A DNA stretch of 64,000 nucleotides from Alligator mississippiensis. Its lineage: Eukaryota; Chordata; Crocodylia; Alligatoridae. This document shows positions 25,909-38,326 of the stretch, one piece after another. Position 1 is the first letter of the stretch. Each line of letters opens with the position of its first letter. The stretch is from contig NC_081824.1 of NCBI RefSeq assembly GCF_030867095.1, forward strand, positions 306,482,956 through 306,546,955, read 5' to 3'. A program made the translations under genes and the position numbers. Under the pieces are notes generated by a model. The model saw nothing but the letters and a program-made list of their open reading frames with translations, did no database searches and was not told where the DNA came from.

Positions 25909-26778
25909 GTGACTCAACTATTCTCAAAATCACTTACTGCAACACTCCAAAGGACCTTGCTTCTGTAATTTATTCGCAAGCTCCTCATCCCATTGGCAAC
26001 AGCAGCATAGCTAGATGAAACATAGGCAGCAGTCATGTGGTCTGATATAGGTGTGTTGTTTTGAGGCAACCTTAGACAATGGCATTTATGAGGATGAAGT
26101 GTTTGAGTCATTATTCCAAATATAACTGGCTACTTTTGCATAGCTAAGGCAAAACCTATCAAAACTGCAGCTCAATGTATGCATAATGGTCACAACAATA
26201 ATTATTTGATGTACTTAGTGGCCAACACATGAACTTCAATAGATCAGTATAAAAACAGTATATAATATGGAACAGTTTCCACAAAAAAGCATATAACACT
26301 GACTTAACTGTTTGTAGGTGAAATTAAACATTACTGACTGCACATGTGCACTGGGCCCTTGGATTTGGGATTTGTGGAAATACCACTGTCCCCAAATGGT
26401 AAAATCACAACTGCATCATCATCTATCTTCTATAAGACATGTGATTTATAGGATAAGAAAGGTTTTAGAAGTCATGGGGACCTATGCTGACACTGGTTTT
26501 GATATTGCCTCTACCTGATGAATCCAAACTGTTTTAATTAATTCCAATTTATACCTTCAATTTTTAAGAATCTTCTATGTATGATGCATTTTCTTACATA
26601 GAAATACTGAAGTATGCACAGGGATTTGTCCCAGCATTATAAATCTCCCTGCAGATGTGGACTAATAAACAGAGATGTGTCACTTCCCACATGCAAGTGA
26701 TGTTCCCATGCCGAAGTCATGCCAAAAAACCGCTTTGTACTACCCAACCTTATAATACAATGAGGTACTGCATAATTA

Positions 26779-26824
26779 TGTGTGTATATGTGTGTTTGTG
26801 TGTGTGTATATATGTGTGTGGGGG
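26779..26824. repeat. (TG)n microsatellite
   Basis: An imperfect TG/TA tract is followed 15 bases later by a short CACACACACAC run, again giving complementary arms. Confidence 0.85.
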
Positions 26825-27244
26825 TAATATAGATATCACACACACACTGACCAAAACAACAACAAGCTGGAGTTAGCTTGCAATATAAAGATATTCATTT
26901 AGAGTGTGCAGTAATAAAAGGACCTTACACTCTGGCAGCATTGCATGTGCAACATTCTACACTTTTCTCTCTTTCCATCTTGTGACATTCCTGATACACT
27001 TATCCTTTCTTTCAGAGAGCTTCATGTTCTCATGAAAGGAGAATAGAACACTATCATTCAGTACTAAAAGGGGGTCTAGCTAATGGTTTTCTATTATTAC
27101 TTGTTCCCAGTAGCACCCACAATGTGTTAGGCAAAAGACAAACACAAGGCACTGAACAAACATCAAATATGAATAAACTGTTAACACGTACTTCATGATT
27201 GCAGTAAATATATCACTTTTTTAATTACCCCTCTTTTTCCAATA

Positions 27245-27660
27245 ATCCTAGTAAGTTCTATTTCTTGGAAATCCATCTGCCAAAATGTGGGTTTTTTTTA
27301 AATAGTGTGTTGTATGTGAAAAAATATGGTGTTTCTTAACACTTTTTGGGAACGGTTCCAAATCTGTGGAACCTTTGAGATCAATAGGGTAGGTTATTCC
27401 AAAATGCCAGTGTTTAGTAACCCAGATATAACATGAGTCAAATGAGAGAGACCAAGTCTTTTCTGCCTCCATATAACTCATGGATCTAGAAATCCAGTTC
27501 TGCCTGATATAGTAGAAAAAGATGGTCCTAGACTTATTGTAGGTTGCCTGAAGTTTGGCAATATACATTGTACTGAGGCCATACAAGACTTCATATGTTA
27601 TAGCTGATATTTTAAACTTCAACCTTGCACCCAAAAAATCCAGAAAATTCAGAGACTACA
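27245..27660 (-). mobile_element. Remnant of LINE reverse-transcriptase C-terminus (L2/Rex1-like)
   Basis: The minus-strand frame reads GARLKFKISAITYEVLYGLS then MYIAKLQATYNKSRT, and further on YPIDLKGSTDLEPFPKSVKK. This matches the pattern at the end of the ORF2 of L2/CR1-clade LINEs (R..FK...TYK.L.GL.P.Y...L..Y.PSR...LP.DL..S..LE.FK..LK.H.F). The frame is open for 128 codons but the start codon is fortuitous and the N-terminal RT and endonuclease domains are absent. It lies just downstream of the XK stop codon, and could fall within or near the XK 3' UTR. Confidence 0.55.
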
Positions 27661-28335
27661 ACAATACAAATGCCTAATCTTCTCTACCTGTTCTCAGTAA
27701 TAATCATGTTTCTGTATTCTGCATTAACTGTAAGTAACCTTACTTCTTAAGGAGCATCATTTAGAATACGTGGTAGCAGTCTGACTTCAGCGTCACAAAG
27801 AGAAAGATGGTCAGGATGTAAGAAAATAACAGTTGTCATTACTTCAAAAATAAAGTTCACAATACATTTTTACAATAAAAGTTCACAGTACATGTGCACA
27901 ATGGATCACATCTTATTATCTAGTCAGAATGCAGTCAAAGACTACACTTAGATTCCGTACTAGCATGGTCTGCTGAAGTAATGCTCTATGAAAAACCAGT
28001 ATTTCCCATGTCTTTCCATTCTCCTCATATTTCCTAAATAAAATAGACTAGCATGAAGTTCATTTTACTAGGATTTAAACATGTCTTCTATAATGATTTC
28101 AAAATAAGCCAATGATAATCTCTGTGTGAGACCACTCTGCAGTACAAGTCTACAAATAGTAGTTTGTTGTACACGTACATTTGGACGTCAAGTTTGTGAT
28201 ATGGGTACGCATATCAAAGTAACTCTGTAGTACTGTACCTACCAAAGAGACCAACAAAGCTCGACATCCAACACACACTGCGCTTTGTGTAACAGTGCAA
28301 TAGTTTCTAGCAATGCCTGCTTACAACTAGCCACA

Positions 28336-29162
28336 CTAGGCATTGGAAGAAACACTTTGATGAGGATTCCCATTCTGAGACTCGTTTGTCTTGTAACAGT
28401 TCTGTGCATCATCAGTACTATCTGGCGATTTCAACTCTGCCTTCTCTGTTGGTGTGCTGCACTTAGATGGCTTGCAAGGAAAGCAGAGTAACTTGAAACA
28501 GCGGAGCAAACCTTCTGAAATACTAGATGAAAACAGTTTTTTGCATGGGTGACAAAACTGGTAGAATACAAGCATGAACAGGATGGCCATGCAATAGCCA
28601 ATTAACAACTGCAAGACTAATAAGGGGGCACAGATATATAGGTAGATGTCTGTTTTATAGAGATACCACATTAACAGGAGGAAAGAATTCTCAATGAATC
28701 TTAGCACATAGTATACCGCCAGTCTGTACCAATTCTGTGATTTGTTAATTAAGTCAGGATCATTTAGCTTCAGCTGTACTGCTGACCAGCAGAACATATT
28801 AATGCCAGCATACAAGAAGGTAAGAAGGCACAATACAATGGTGGTGCCGACCCTGGTCAAAGCTTTCTCTATATTTTCAGGAAAAGGGGATTTGCTTTTC
28901 CAAAAAAGAATCCAGGGGTAAAAGAAAAAGCCAAAAAAGTTCACGAGCACCACAGGGAGGGTCCAGATCTGAAGGACTGAACTGAAAAGGACCAGAACTA
29001 CAACCCGAGTAGCAATCTCAAAACTTCTCCACAGAAATATGCAGAGGTAGGCTGCAGGTTTCACATTGATGTCATAGTCGTCATACTTAATCTTAATGGC
29101 CAAGATGTTGCACCGTAAAGCTCCATATACAATTGATAGCAGGGAAAGGGTCATGAAGATAC
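28336..29162 (-). CDS. XK: XK exon 3 (residues 171-444, stop included)
   Basis: This is the C-terminal two thirds of XK, the plasma-membrane protein whose loss causes McLeod syndrome in humans. XK belongs to the XKR family, forms a complex with Kell, and works with VPS13A in lipid scrambling. The minus-strand acceptor is TCTTTTCTTTTGCCAG, and GT completes the Ser170 codon. Translation begins [20 protein letters not shown] and contains at least six hydrophobic segments (about 171-190, 205-230, 236-257, 274-300, 316-337, 343-371). Numbering from a human-sized exon 1, Cys347 ([10 protein letters not shown]), the cysteine that bonds Kell in humans, is kept. So are Arg222, Cys294 and Glu327, sites of human disease substitutions. 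The tail after 380 diverges and ends SVSSNA, giving 444 residues, the human length. An open frame starts upstream of the acceptor, but that Met is intronic. Confidence 0.97.
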
Positions 29163-31778
29163 CTGGCAAAAGAAAAGACAATCAGTACTTTCTGTTTTAG
29201 TAGGAGATTACAAAGCAGCAAATGATTCTCTTTCTACATGAGACTCCTTGGGTAGTGGTACCTAAAAGTAGCCATTTATACCATCCACTCTTAGGCCCGC
29301 CCTGTCACCAGTGAGGACATCGCCAGAATTCATTGCTCTCTGGCAACCCAAAACGCACAAAATGCCCTTCATGGAGCTGTTTTTACCAGCAAAAGTTGAA
29401 GTTTCTGAGTCTATTTTAAGATTCTGCAAAAAAGTAACAATTGGCCCCAGAACTGGGGGATGTAGTGAAGCAGAAAAGACAAAGGAACCGATGTCCTGTC
29501 CCCACCATATTCCTTAGAGGGAAAATGGAGTCTAAGTGTTGCATTTAAAACGTGCTAACTCATTCATATAGAGGGAGTCCTTAACCTTAAAAAACTTGCA
29601 CACTAAGAATAAGGTGGCAGCTAAAACCTAATGTATTTTTACTCTATTTATGAAAGGATTTAAAAAATATTTTTATCCTATCTTAGTTTACAAAAGACCC
29701 AACTCACTGCACTGTGTGGCTATGCAATCACAGGCTATTGCTGGGTGTGGATACATGAACACTTGAAGCCCTTTCAAAGGGGAAACATTTTAAAAGGGCA
29801 GTAGCTGGTATATTCTAATTGTTATGTATGAACAAGCTGAGTATGATTAAAACCTAACAAAACCCCTCCAACCTTAGCTCTGAATGAAGGAGTGTTAAAG
29901 TTGGAGACCTTTTGCTATATTTGAATCATTCTCAGCTCATCTGCTTATAACAATTAGAGCATAGGCAACATGTGGGGAGGTCATGGGGGAAGGGGAGGGC
30001 ATATGCACCCCCCGCTGATTTCTGTGCCGACAGTGAGGTGCAGGGCTGCAGCTGGGCCTGAGTCAGTGCCCGGCAGCAGTGTGGTAGCTGTGGTGGTGTA
30101 GAGTTGTGCCCCTCCACTGTCAACACTTATGTGTCATCTAGGAATTAGAAGGTATCAGCTGCTGCCCTATTGAAATGGTCCCTTTTTGAAAGGGCTACAA
30201 GCATTCCTGTGTCCACACCTTGTCATTGCATCTAGTGTGAAAAGGTTATTTTGGGATGATGCTTGGATCATGGTATTTCAGCAGTAATGCACTTCAATTG
30301 TAGAATCAGCTACCCATCAGTTACCATCAGCTAGCTATAATCTGATATTGTTGTTAAAAATCACAGTTCAAAACAATTTATGTGTGATATCACTTTTATC
30401 TAGTTGCAAATTGTAAAAAAGCCTGTGGCATTTGTTTTAAAAAAAAATCCCATGTATCTATTTTAACAAAATAATATGTTGCACTAATACTTCGCTCTTT
30501 CAAAGATATGGAAAGCTATTATTGTGCCCATTTATGCAAGGAAAAGAAAGATAAAAAGTTTTTTCCCAAGGTTGGTTGGTTGTGCATTATCTGATTTTGG
30601 CACTCACCTTACCGACATCACCAAACATCAGAGTACTTCACAGTCTTTGATGTATTTATTCTGACAGCACCCCACAAGACAGGGAATTGATATTATCTTA
30701 ATTTTATAGATACTAAAAAACTAAGGCTCAGGTATTCCAAGATATTAAGATGCCTCTCTCCAATTAATATAATCCATGTCACTGGGAGTTAGGCACCTAT
30801 GTTTGTCACCTTCAGTGAGATTGCTCACTCTCTTTGCAAAGTTTTGTGACATATGTAACAGCAAAGTGCTACCTCTCATAGTGAAAGGAAATGGAGGCTC
30901 GAGTTATGCATTGACATATACTATCTGAAGTCACTTTCATTGTCATATTATATCTGAAGGCACTGCTGTTTGAAATAGGAATAATAGCTTTTTGTTACTA
31001 CAAAATACCATTTTCTAAAGTGCTCTGTTAGCTGAATATTGGGAATATAGAAGCTCTACATTAAGAAAATATGTACCAGTTGAGTAAAATAATTTAGGAA
31101 AACATTTTCAAACCTGGGTGCCTATAACAAAAACCCTTATAAGCAGGCACCGAAACATAAGTGTCTTGACTTTTAGAAATGCAGGGCATGTACAGCTCTG
31201 TTGACAGAAAAATCATACCAGTTTTATTTAAGTGATCAAAACTAGATTTTGGAGGCTAATTTTAGGCACACAGGTTGGCAATTTTTTATCTTAGTTTTTG
31301 CCTTTTTTCATTAAAAGGAGTGTTGCAGTTGCAAAATAGTAAACTAAAGTAAAAAATATTCAGTTATTTTTGTAGAGTTTGAAGAAATTAAGCTACTTGG
31401 TCACGCTACAGAACTTTATATTGTATCAGATAAATTAGATTGAGTTTTCTCTTTTTGGTAATGTCAATTATTTAAATGTAGTGCTTAGCAACCAGTTGTG
31501 TCTGCAGACTTCAATTAGTTTATGTTTCATTACTAATTCACATCTTTCTTATAACTATTTAATCACGATAATGAGTTTCTTCTATTAGACTCAATTCATA
31601 TCTGAGCATGACTTTGAAAGAGAAGAAATATTCTAGGATCTTTAAGTAACCTATTAACAGGATTTTCCCTACATATTTTAAATGACTATTATCTCTTCAA
31701 ACACCTTTGGAATGTCTGACAAGGAATTCTCCATGTATCCATACTTCTGTATCAACATTTGCCAGTTTATAAGATAAA

Positions 31779-31880
31779 TTACTGTATTTACTCCAATACA
31801 AGACAGCATGGGGAAAAAAGCCTTATATTCATGTACAAGATATTTATCTTATATTCATGTACAAGGAAACCTCACTAAAT
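31779..31880. repeat. Dispersed AT-rich repeat, copy 2 (short)
   Basis: TTACTGTATTTACTCCAATA then CAAGACAGCATGGGG shares its leading motif with 2612 and with the reverse complement near 36830-36855. It also contains a local duplication of CTTATATTCATGTACAAG (31832-31849 and 31848-31865). Confidence 0.45.
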
Positions 31881-32644
31881 AAATTGTCCTTCATTAAACT
31901 GCTGCCAAAATCAGCATGTGCCCAGTAATGGAAACCAACTATGGAGTTGATTAAATGCACCTAGCACTAAGCATGACTATAAAACCCACAGCCCATATTG
32001 GGCAAACGTACTTTTTTTTTGCAAAGTTTTCTGTATTCCAGGTCAAATTAGTCAAATCAGTTCCGAATCCTCTTGACTGAGCAACATTCAATCATTCAAA
32101 TACCATTTGTAGTGCTATAAATAGCAAGTATCTTCCACCCAATATTTTTCAGCCTGGGGCTTCAGATACTCCCAAATCCATTGATGGGCATGGGCGTTTG
32201 TACATGACACATCATTTAATCCTTGTTAATTTCCTGCAGCTTAAAAATGTTAACCCAGGTTATTTTGGTGTCGCGTTTGTGTTTGAGTGAGACACACTTT
32301 TGAGCGACTTAAGTCCCGTGTACAATTCCCTGTAAATTCCAGCAGGGGGAGCCAAATACCAACCTGGCTTGGATCGCACTCCCCCTGCTCCCACCAAGCA
32401 GCTCCTGCATGACAGGACTACAGGTCCCAGCATCCCCTAGCTGTCTGGGCTTGGTACAGTTTCAATGGGGACCCCTGACCAACCCAGGGATCACTTCTGG
32501 GTGGGAGCGCGGGAGGGAAAAAACCCCTCAGCTTCTCCAGACACAGCTCGGCCTGAAAAGGTGCAACCTTTTAACAAAAAGGCAGGCAAGGTCCTTTAAG
32601 TAGAGATATAAAATAAATATAAAATAAAGGATATTTTCTTTGCG

Positions 32645-32880
32645 ATTTCCCAGTTGGTCTAATAAAAGGTATCATTTCAGAACCAAGAGTTCTAGACTTT
32701 TTTTTTTTTAATAGATGTAATATCGTTTATTAGAAAAACTGAGTAGTTGGGAAAAGGCTGTTGGCAAACTTTTGGTTGCAGTCACCCTTCTTCAGGCATA
32801 GGGAGTCTGCTGTTCTGAGACTCCAAGGAGTGAAAGAAGCTAAAAGTGTGGCAGGATGTCAGTGAAAATGTAAATAGGTA
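32645..32880. repeat. Second copy of the TTGGTCTAA / TATC repeat
   Basis: CAGTTGGTCTAATAAAAGGT then ATCATTTC, then TATCGTTTATTAG and CACCCTTCTTCAGGCATAGG give the same motif order as 16600-16740, with a 12-base T-run inserted at about 32699. It is diverged and partial. Confidence 0.45.
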
Positions 32881-33597
32881 GAATTAGAAAGAAGTTGAAG
32901 CAGAGAGGTAAAAGCAGAGAGAGGAGGGGAAGAGAGCAGGAGAAAAGAAAAAAAAAGCTGAAAGGAGACATTACAGTGTTATAATACAAGGTAGAAAAGA
33001 GGCTATCTGTGAAAAAGAAAATTGTTGGAGATCAGGAAAACAGGATTGAGAGAAGTTTTCCCAGCATATTATTCCTTAGCTATTCTTTGTTTTGAATTGT
33101 TTTGTTATGAGAGGGTGGGTGGATAATGTTAACCTAAAGCATACAGTTAAATGGAAATGATTAAAGGAGTTTTAAATATATAGGTGGGCAACTGAATAAT
33201 GCTGTGTGTTAATAACCGAATAATGCTGCGTGTTCGGACTAGCAAATACCTGGCTTATGTCACAACCTGTTCATGATAAAAGGCTATAAGAAAACCCATA
33301 CCAAACATGCTAACTGCGGGGAGTTCTCTCTGTTTATTTTCATTTTTATTTGTTCTCTGTTTATTTTAGTTTAGTTACATGCAGTGTTTGTGTGTGTGTG
33401 GGGGGGGGGTTCAGTGTAAGAAGGAGTTATTTGTGAATGAGATAAGGAGAACAAATATATTACATTAGTGTTTGGCACAAAAGCTATAATATGAGGTCTG
33501 CCCTATGTAATGTGCAGGATTCAGCCTGAATAACACTTTTTGGACACGGCTCCGGGAAAAGTTTCCAGGTAAAATTACTTTGACCCTAACACCCAAT

Positions 33598-33651
<54 letters not shown>
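33598..33651. repeat. (GATA)n microsatellite
   Basis: More than 13 uninterrupted GATA units. A spurious minus-strand frame reads it as repeated Ser-Ile-Tyr-Leu. Confidence 0.97.
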
Positions 33652-35389
33652 AAAGTCAAAGCTTTCCTACTGGGGCAAAAATCCCTTGTATTTCCCAATG
33701 GTTTAAAAATGCAAGGAACAGCTTCTTCCCCACACTGACTGAATGGGTTAGTTTTGCTTTTAGTGAAAAGTTTTTACATTTCAAAGAGGGCAATTAGTAC
33801 CTGATAGCACCTCCTCAGGCCACTGAGCTGAGTCTCTGGAGAGGCTGATGGGTTTTCTCCCTCCTCCTCCCTCCCACCCAGAGACAAGCATTTCTGCTCC
33901 TTAGCAAAAAAAGGTTTTATTGCACCTGAGTGACTGGTAAGAAGTGCACACACACACGTGTTAAGAAACTCTCCCCTTAGAAGAAACTCTGGCTTGATAG
34001 ATAAAGGATGCTATGCACCTGGAATCCCCCAGACAAGACAGTGATCCCTGGGTCGGGCAAGGGTCCCCATGGAAACTGTACCAAGCCCAGACCACTGGGA
34101 ACTGTAGACCTGTTACGCAGTGGAGGGCAGTGACATGTCGGTGCCCTGCTTTTCTTTGCCCATTCTGTTGCTCCTCAATGCCAAACCACAGCCTCCCAGC
34201 CCTGCTGCTGCCCCTCACTCCTGACCCGCAGGCTCCAGCCCCCGCAACCCTGCCAGATGGTGGCTCCATCTCATGCAGGTGGCCCCAGCACAGGCTGAAG
34301 GGAAGAGGAGAGGTTTGTGGCACCCACCCCTCTGCCCTGGGATGGGGCTGCTGCATCTCACCAATTCCAAGTGCCATCTGGTGGACCAAGGGGTGAAATA
34401 CAAAAAAGCTACAGAGCTATCTGGTGGACAAAGAGGCTCATTACACGTGTACATGTTTACATCATGACACATCTATAGCTTGGAGTGAGGTAAGTGAACT
34501 CGGCACAAAATAAAACACATCCAAGCAGTGTGAGTTTAATGTGCTGAAAAGACTTTAAGAGCGGCAGGTAATCCCAGTCGTGCAAACACAAATGCAGTTG
34601 CATCAGCATAAACGGGAAATCTCGTGTCATTTACAAACACCCCTACATGCTGGCCCAAGCCCGGAGGCTTGGGGTTTGGATGTCTCTAAGTCTCATTTGC
34701 CCTTAACCAAAGGCCACAGGAGCAAGCTAGGGAGGAGCTCCCCATTTCCATAAAGCAGGTGTGTAGCTGAGATCTTCCCACTGGAAGCTGGCCAGTGGGA
34801 AGCTAATAACAAGACTCTCACAGGGCAACCTGTCCACAGAGCATTGGACACGGGTACACCCTCCGCTACACAATGCTATTTAAATCCATCTCGGTTTGAG
34901 TAACAGACCAGTGCAGCACCTACCCTTGATCTTAGCTCACGCCACAAGTGCGCACCTGAATAAGATATATGGTAGTGCCCATTGTGCACAGTCCCCCTCA
35001 ATGCCGACTCAATTTCAACTCATGGTGATTATAACAGGGCACCAGTTACTTTAAGAGAAGGAAAGGCTGCTGAGAAAGCTCAAGCACAATCAGGGGAGTC
35101 ACCTGACCAGCAAGGGGCCAGGCTTAGGATGTACATACGCCCAGGTCTGGAGCTGGGTAGGTAGTCTGGCCCTGAAGGCTGATGTGAGAGGAGCTCCTGT
35201 GCAGACTATAGAGACTCCTGATGGAGAACAAGAAAGCCTGCAGGTAATACAGCCTTAGGACTGGGGTTACACTAGCAGTTTAGGATGGGACTAAGGGGAG
35301 GTAGAGATCCCAGCAACTGGTAGTTAGCAGGGACTATAGGAGGTCCCAATAAGCCCAGGGCCAGGGCCAGGGTCAGAGGCTTGGTAGTA

Positions 35390-35640
35390 ACAGGGCAGGG
35401 CAGAGGAAGAACAGGGAGGCTTGAAAGTAAGGCCAGTGCCCAGGAGCATGACAGAGGAAGGGCTAGAGAGCCCAGGGAGGGACCGAGATGGATGGGGCTA
35501 GGGAGCCCAGGGCCCAGAGTGGGACAGAGAGGACAGGGGTAGGAAACCCAGAGCCCAGACAGAGGCTGAGATGGGGCAAGAGAGCCCCAGGACCTAGGGA
35601 GGGGCTGAGAAAATCAGGTAGATTGGGCCAAGAGTCCACT
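35390..35640 (+). repeat. Minisatellite-like tandem repeat, units about 50-60 bp
   Basis: The phrase GAGAGCCCAGGGAGGGACCG is repeated with variation: GGGAGCCCAGGGCCCAGAGT near 35503, GGAAACCCAGAGCCCAGACA near 35544 and AGAGCCCCAGGACCTAGGGA near 35581. Each is followed by a GGGACAGAG or GGGCTGAGA module. Four to five degenerate units are visible. Confidence 0.6.
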
Positions 35641-35667
35641 AGACTGATTGGTATAACTGATTGACTG

Positions 35668-35945
35668 GTAACATCTGCAAGGCATGGGAGTGGGTAGAAG
35701 GGGAGATGAGGAGGCCACAAAATTGCCCTTAAGGCTTTGAGCGATTAAAACCTAGCCCATGACTAGCTGAGATCTGGCTCAGGGATTCTTGGAGCAGCCT
35801 CCCATTTCTAAATACATGTTAACATCAAGGTGTAGCAGGTGAGCAGAATGGGAGGATGCTTAAAAGTTAGTGTGAAACAGGGGCTAAGCAGCCACCAGGA
35901 GGCATGACTGCCACCCTTGGGGCCAGGCTTTGTTACATGAGCCAC
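35668..35945 (+). repeat. Unclassified dispersed repeat, copy 2
   Basis: It is homologous to 20576-20885 through the ordered blocks TAACATCTGCAAGGCATGGG, CAGCCTCCCA, AACATCAAGGTGTAGCAGG, GGGAGGATGC, CATGACTGCCACCC and GGCCAGGCT. The minisatellite lies directly before it, possibly as part of the same element. Confidence 0.5.
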
Positions 35946-36699
35946 CACATTGACTATGTTTTGACTTCTTCCTCTTCACTCTCACAGCTGAGCTGCACCT
36001 TTATTTCCCATTTTCAATTATTCTGGTTTCTTCACCAGACTTAAAAGTCAGGCAATCATCATCAAATGGGGTCTCAAACAGTTGACCGAGAATCTCTCTC
36101 TCAGCCTGTTGCATATGATTAGTGTGGCCTGGCCCTCCATGAGCTGAAGCCGGACCAGGCTGCCCTGTGCCTCATCTGCACAAAAATTTTGGGAGGATCC
36201 CAGGTCTTGTAACAGGAATACCCAGTTCCAGTCATGAGTGGGGGGCTGACCAGCACATGGATCCTTTGTGGTGGGTATCTGAAGTACACACACATACTAA
36301 GCAGTACTTAACAGTGGGGTCATCATAGCTTGAAACACTGTTGACCTTGCTGGGACCCAGCCCAATGACTTATAATGGCTTTGGACTAAAATCATGCATA
36401 GTTTCTACTATATATATATATAAGTAGATACAAAAGGGTTCCTTAAATATATGTTTATGGTATATCTGTGCTAAAACTGGCAGCAGTTTCAGAAAAGGAA
36501 AAATGTATTGATTCTGGATGAAAGTATGTGCAGGTGTATCTTTCAAGGTCAATGTTTTCAAACTTGCCCCTCCCATCTGCTCAGGGACAACTGGATCTCA
36601 CAGTAGAGAGCAGGGAAGGGACTGCAGAGGAAGAAGTTGGGGGGAGGCCACAGGGTAAGGGCTTTACCTGCCCCCCAGATTTATTTTCCCTGCTATAGC

Positions 36700-36855
36700 A
36701 GTGGGAAGGTGACAAATTCAAGGTACACTTCCAATAATTAGATTCTATGCCTGGAAAATTATAACATCTATAAATTTTACATATATAGAATCTAATTACT
36801 GGGGGGTCATTTTATAGTCACTTATAGGGTTGTTTTATATTTGAGTAAATATGGT
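36700..36855. repeat. Dispersed AT-rich repeat, copy 3
   Basis: It contains an inverted pair, CAATAATTAGATTCTATGCC (36734-36753) and TATATAGAATCTAATTACTG (36781-36800), and ends GAGTAAATATGGTG. It is related to 2612-2760, sharing ATATAGAATC-AATTACTGG-GGGTCAT, and is probably an old non-autonomous DNA element. Confidence 0.5.
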
Positions 36856-37439
36856 GTGTGTCAATGTGGAAAAGTATTTCTGCTGTAAAATGGAGTATGT
36901 ATTTGACGTGTGCTTTGTTAACATATTCCTTACAGTGTTCTACATGGCAGGAGGAATTTGGACCATTGTTTCTTACAGAATATTGGTCAAAAATAGAATA
37001 GCAAGAGAGCACAGTCATGAATAGCAATTGGATCCTGTCACTTTAGCACACAGACATCTTTAATCTAGTTCAGAATTGGCTCTGGAATTATGTTTTTAGA
37101 AGAGAATTAATCCACAATTATTTGTTAGCATTTTTAAATGAAAGTGATGCTCTGACTAAAACTTTTTCCTTGCTTAAAAACATTTTGCAGAAAAACTGCC
37201 TGTCTGCTGCTCTGCTGAGGTGGCAAATATTCAGCATGCTACTTGGTTCCTCTTAGTGACTCTAAAGAAAACTTAAATTAGTTCATACAAGTCCTGGAAT
37301 CTGGAAGCTGTTCCTTTTCTCAAAAGGCATTTCCCTAGCTCAATTTTTTTTTGCAAACCCCCACAACAGTCAAAGTGCCAACTAAGAAAAAGAATTTGAA
37401 AGACTCTTTGTAGCTGCCATTCTGTAGGCGCATGTACAT

Positions 37440-38326
37440 GTACATGTGGGGGGAAATGGGCACGCTAGAAGGGAGGACTAGACTACAATCAGACCTAGAC
37501 AGGTTACAGGGGTGGGCGGATGAGAACAGGATGGGTTTCAACATTGACAAGTGCCAGGTGCTGCACCTGGGGAGGAAGAACCAGCAGCATGCCTACACGC
37601 TGGGGAACTCCCTTGTTGTCAGTGCAGTGGCAGAAAAGGATCTTGGAGTCATTATTGATGCCAAAATGAACATGGGATGACAGTGTGGGGATGCAGTCAG
37701 GAAGGCCAACCGTACCTTGTCATGCATCCACAGATGCATCTCAAGCAGGTCCAAGGAGATGATCCTCCCCCTCTATGCGGCACTGGTCAGGCCGCAGTTG
37801 GAGTACTGCGTCCAGTTCTGGGCACCGCACTTCAGGAGGGATGTGGACAGCATGGAGAGGGTCCAGAGGAGGGCCACTCAGATGATCAGGGGGCAGCAGG
37901 ACAGGCCCTACGAGTAGAGGCTAAGGGACCTGAACCTGTTCAGCCTCCACAAAAGAAGGCTGAAGGGGGATCTAGTGGCCATTTACTAACTAGTCAGAGG
38001 GGACCAGCAGGCATTGGGGGAGTCCCTGTTCCCCTGAGCACTCCCAGGAGTGACTAGAAATAACAGTCACAAGCTGGCAGAGGGTAGATTCAGGCTAGAC
38101 ATCAGGAGACGCTACTTCACTGTCAGAGCAGCTAGGATCTGGAACCAACTTCCGAGAGAAGTGGTGCTGGCTCCTACCCTGGGGGTCTTTAAGAGAAGGT
38201 TAGACGAACACCTTGCTGGGGCTGTTTGACCCCAGCATTCTTTCCTGCCCATGGCAGGGGGTCAGGCTTGATGATCTGCTCAGGTCCCTTCTGACCCTAC
38301 CAACTATGAAACTATGAAACTATGTA
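37440..38326 (+). mobile_element. CR1 LINE, 3' part of ORF2 and 3' end (defective)
   Basis: The frame contains LQSDLDRLQGWADENRMGF, CQVLHLGRKN, EKDLGVIIDAK, LPLYAALVRPQLEYCVQFWA and LERVQRRAT-like motifs, in the order of the C-terminal reverse-transcriptase region of CR1 ORF2. Three nonsense codons interrupt an otherwise continuous frame (TGA 37678-37680, TAG 37915-37917, TAA 37987-37989), so it is dead. The 3' tail GGCTTGATGATCTGCTCAGG then TCCCTTCTGACC and the terminal TATGAAAC repeats end near 38326. The copy is 5'-truncated, as is usual for CR1. Confidence 0.93.

Larger units (their letters stand above)
10445..28335. other. Intergenic region between CYBB and XK
   Basis: About 17.9 kb separates the XK stop codon from the CYBB start codon. 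No third gene is recognisable on either strand. The region includes the CYBB 5' flank at its lower end and, at its upper end, the XK 3' UTR, whose polyadenylation site I could not fix. Apart from the repeats listed separately, 14500-16400, 16960-18170, 20950-23700, 25060-26770 and 26880-27240 look like non-repetitive AT-rich DNA without identifiable elements. Confidence 0.8.

Noticed and set aside
29163..29181. Met at 29181 as the start of an XK-like protein
   Set aside because: It lies in the intron upstream of the TTTTGCCAG acceptor, and the human homologue continues from exon 2 here.
33598..33651. CRISPR-like direct repeats
   Set aside because: A simple GATA tract without spacers, in a vertebrate genome.
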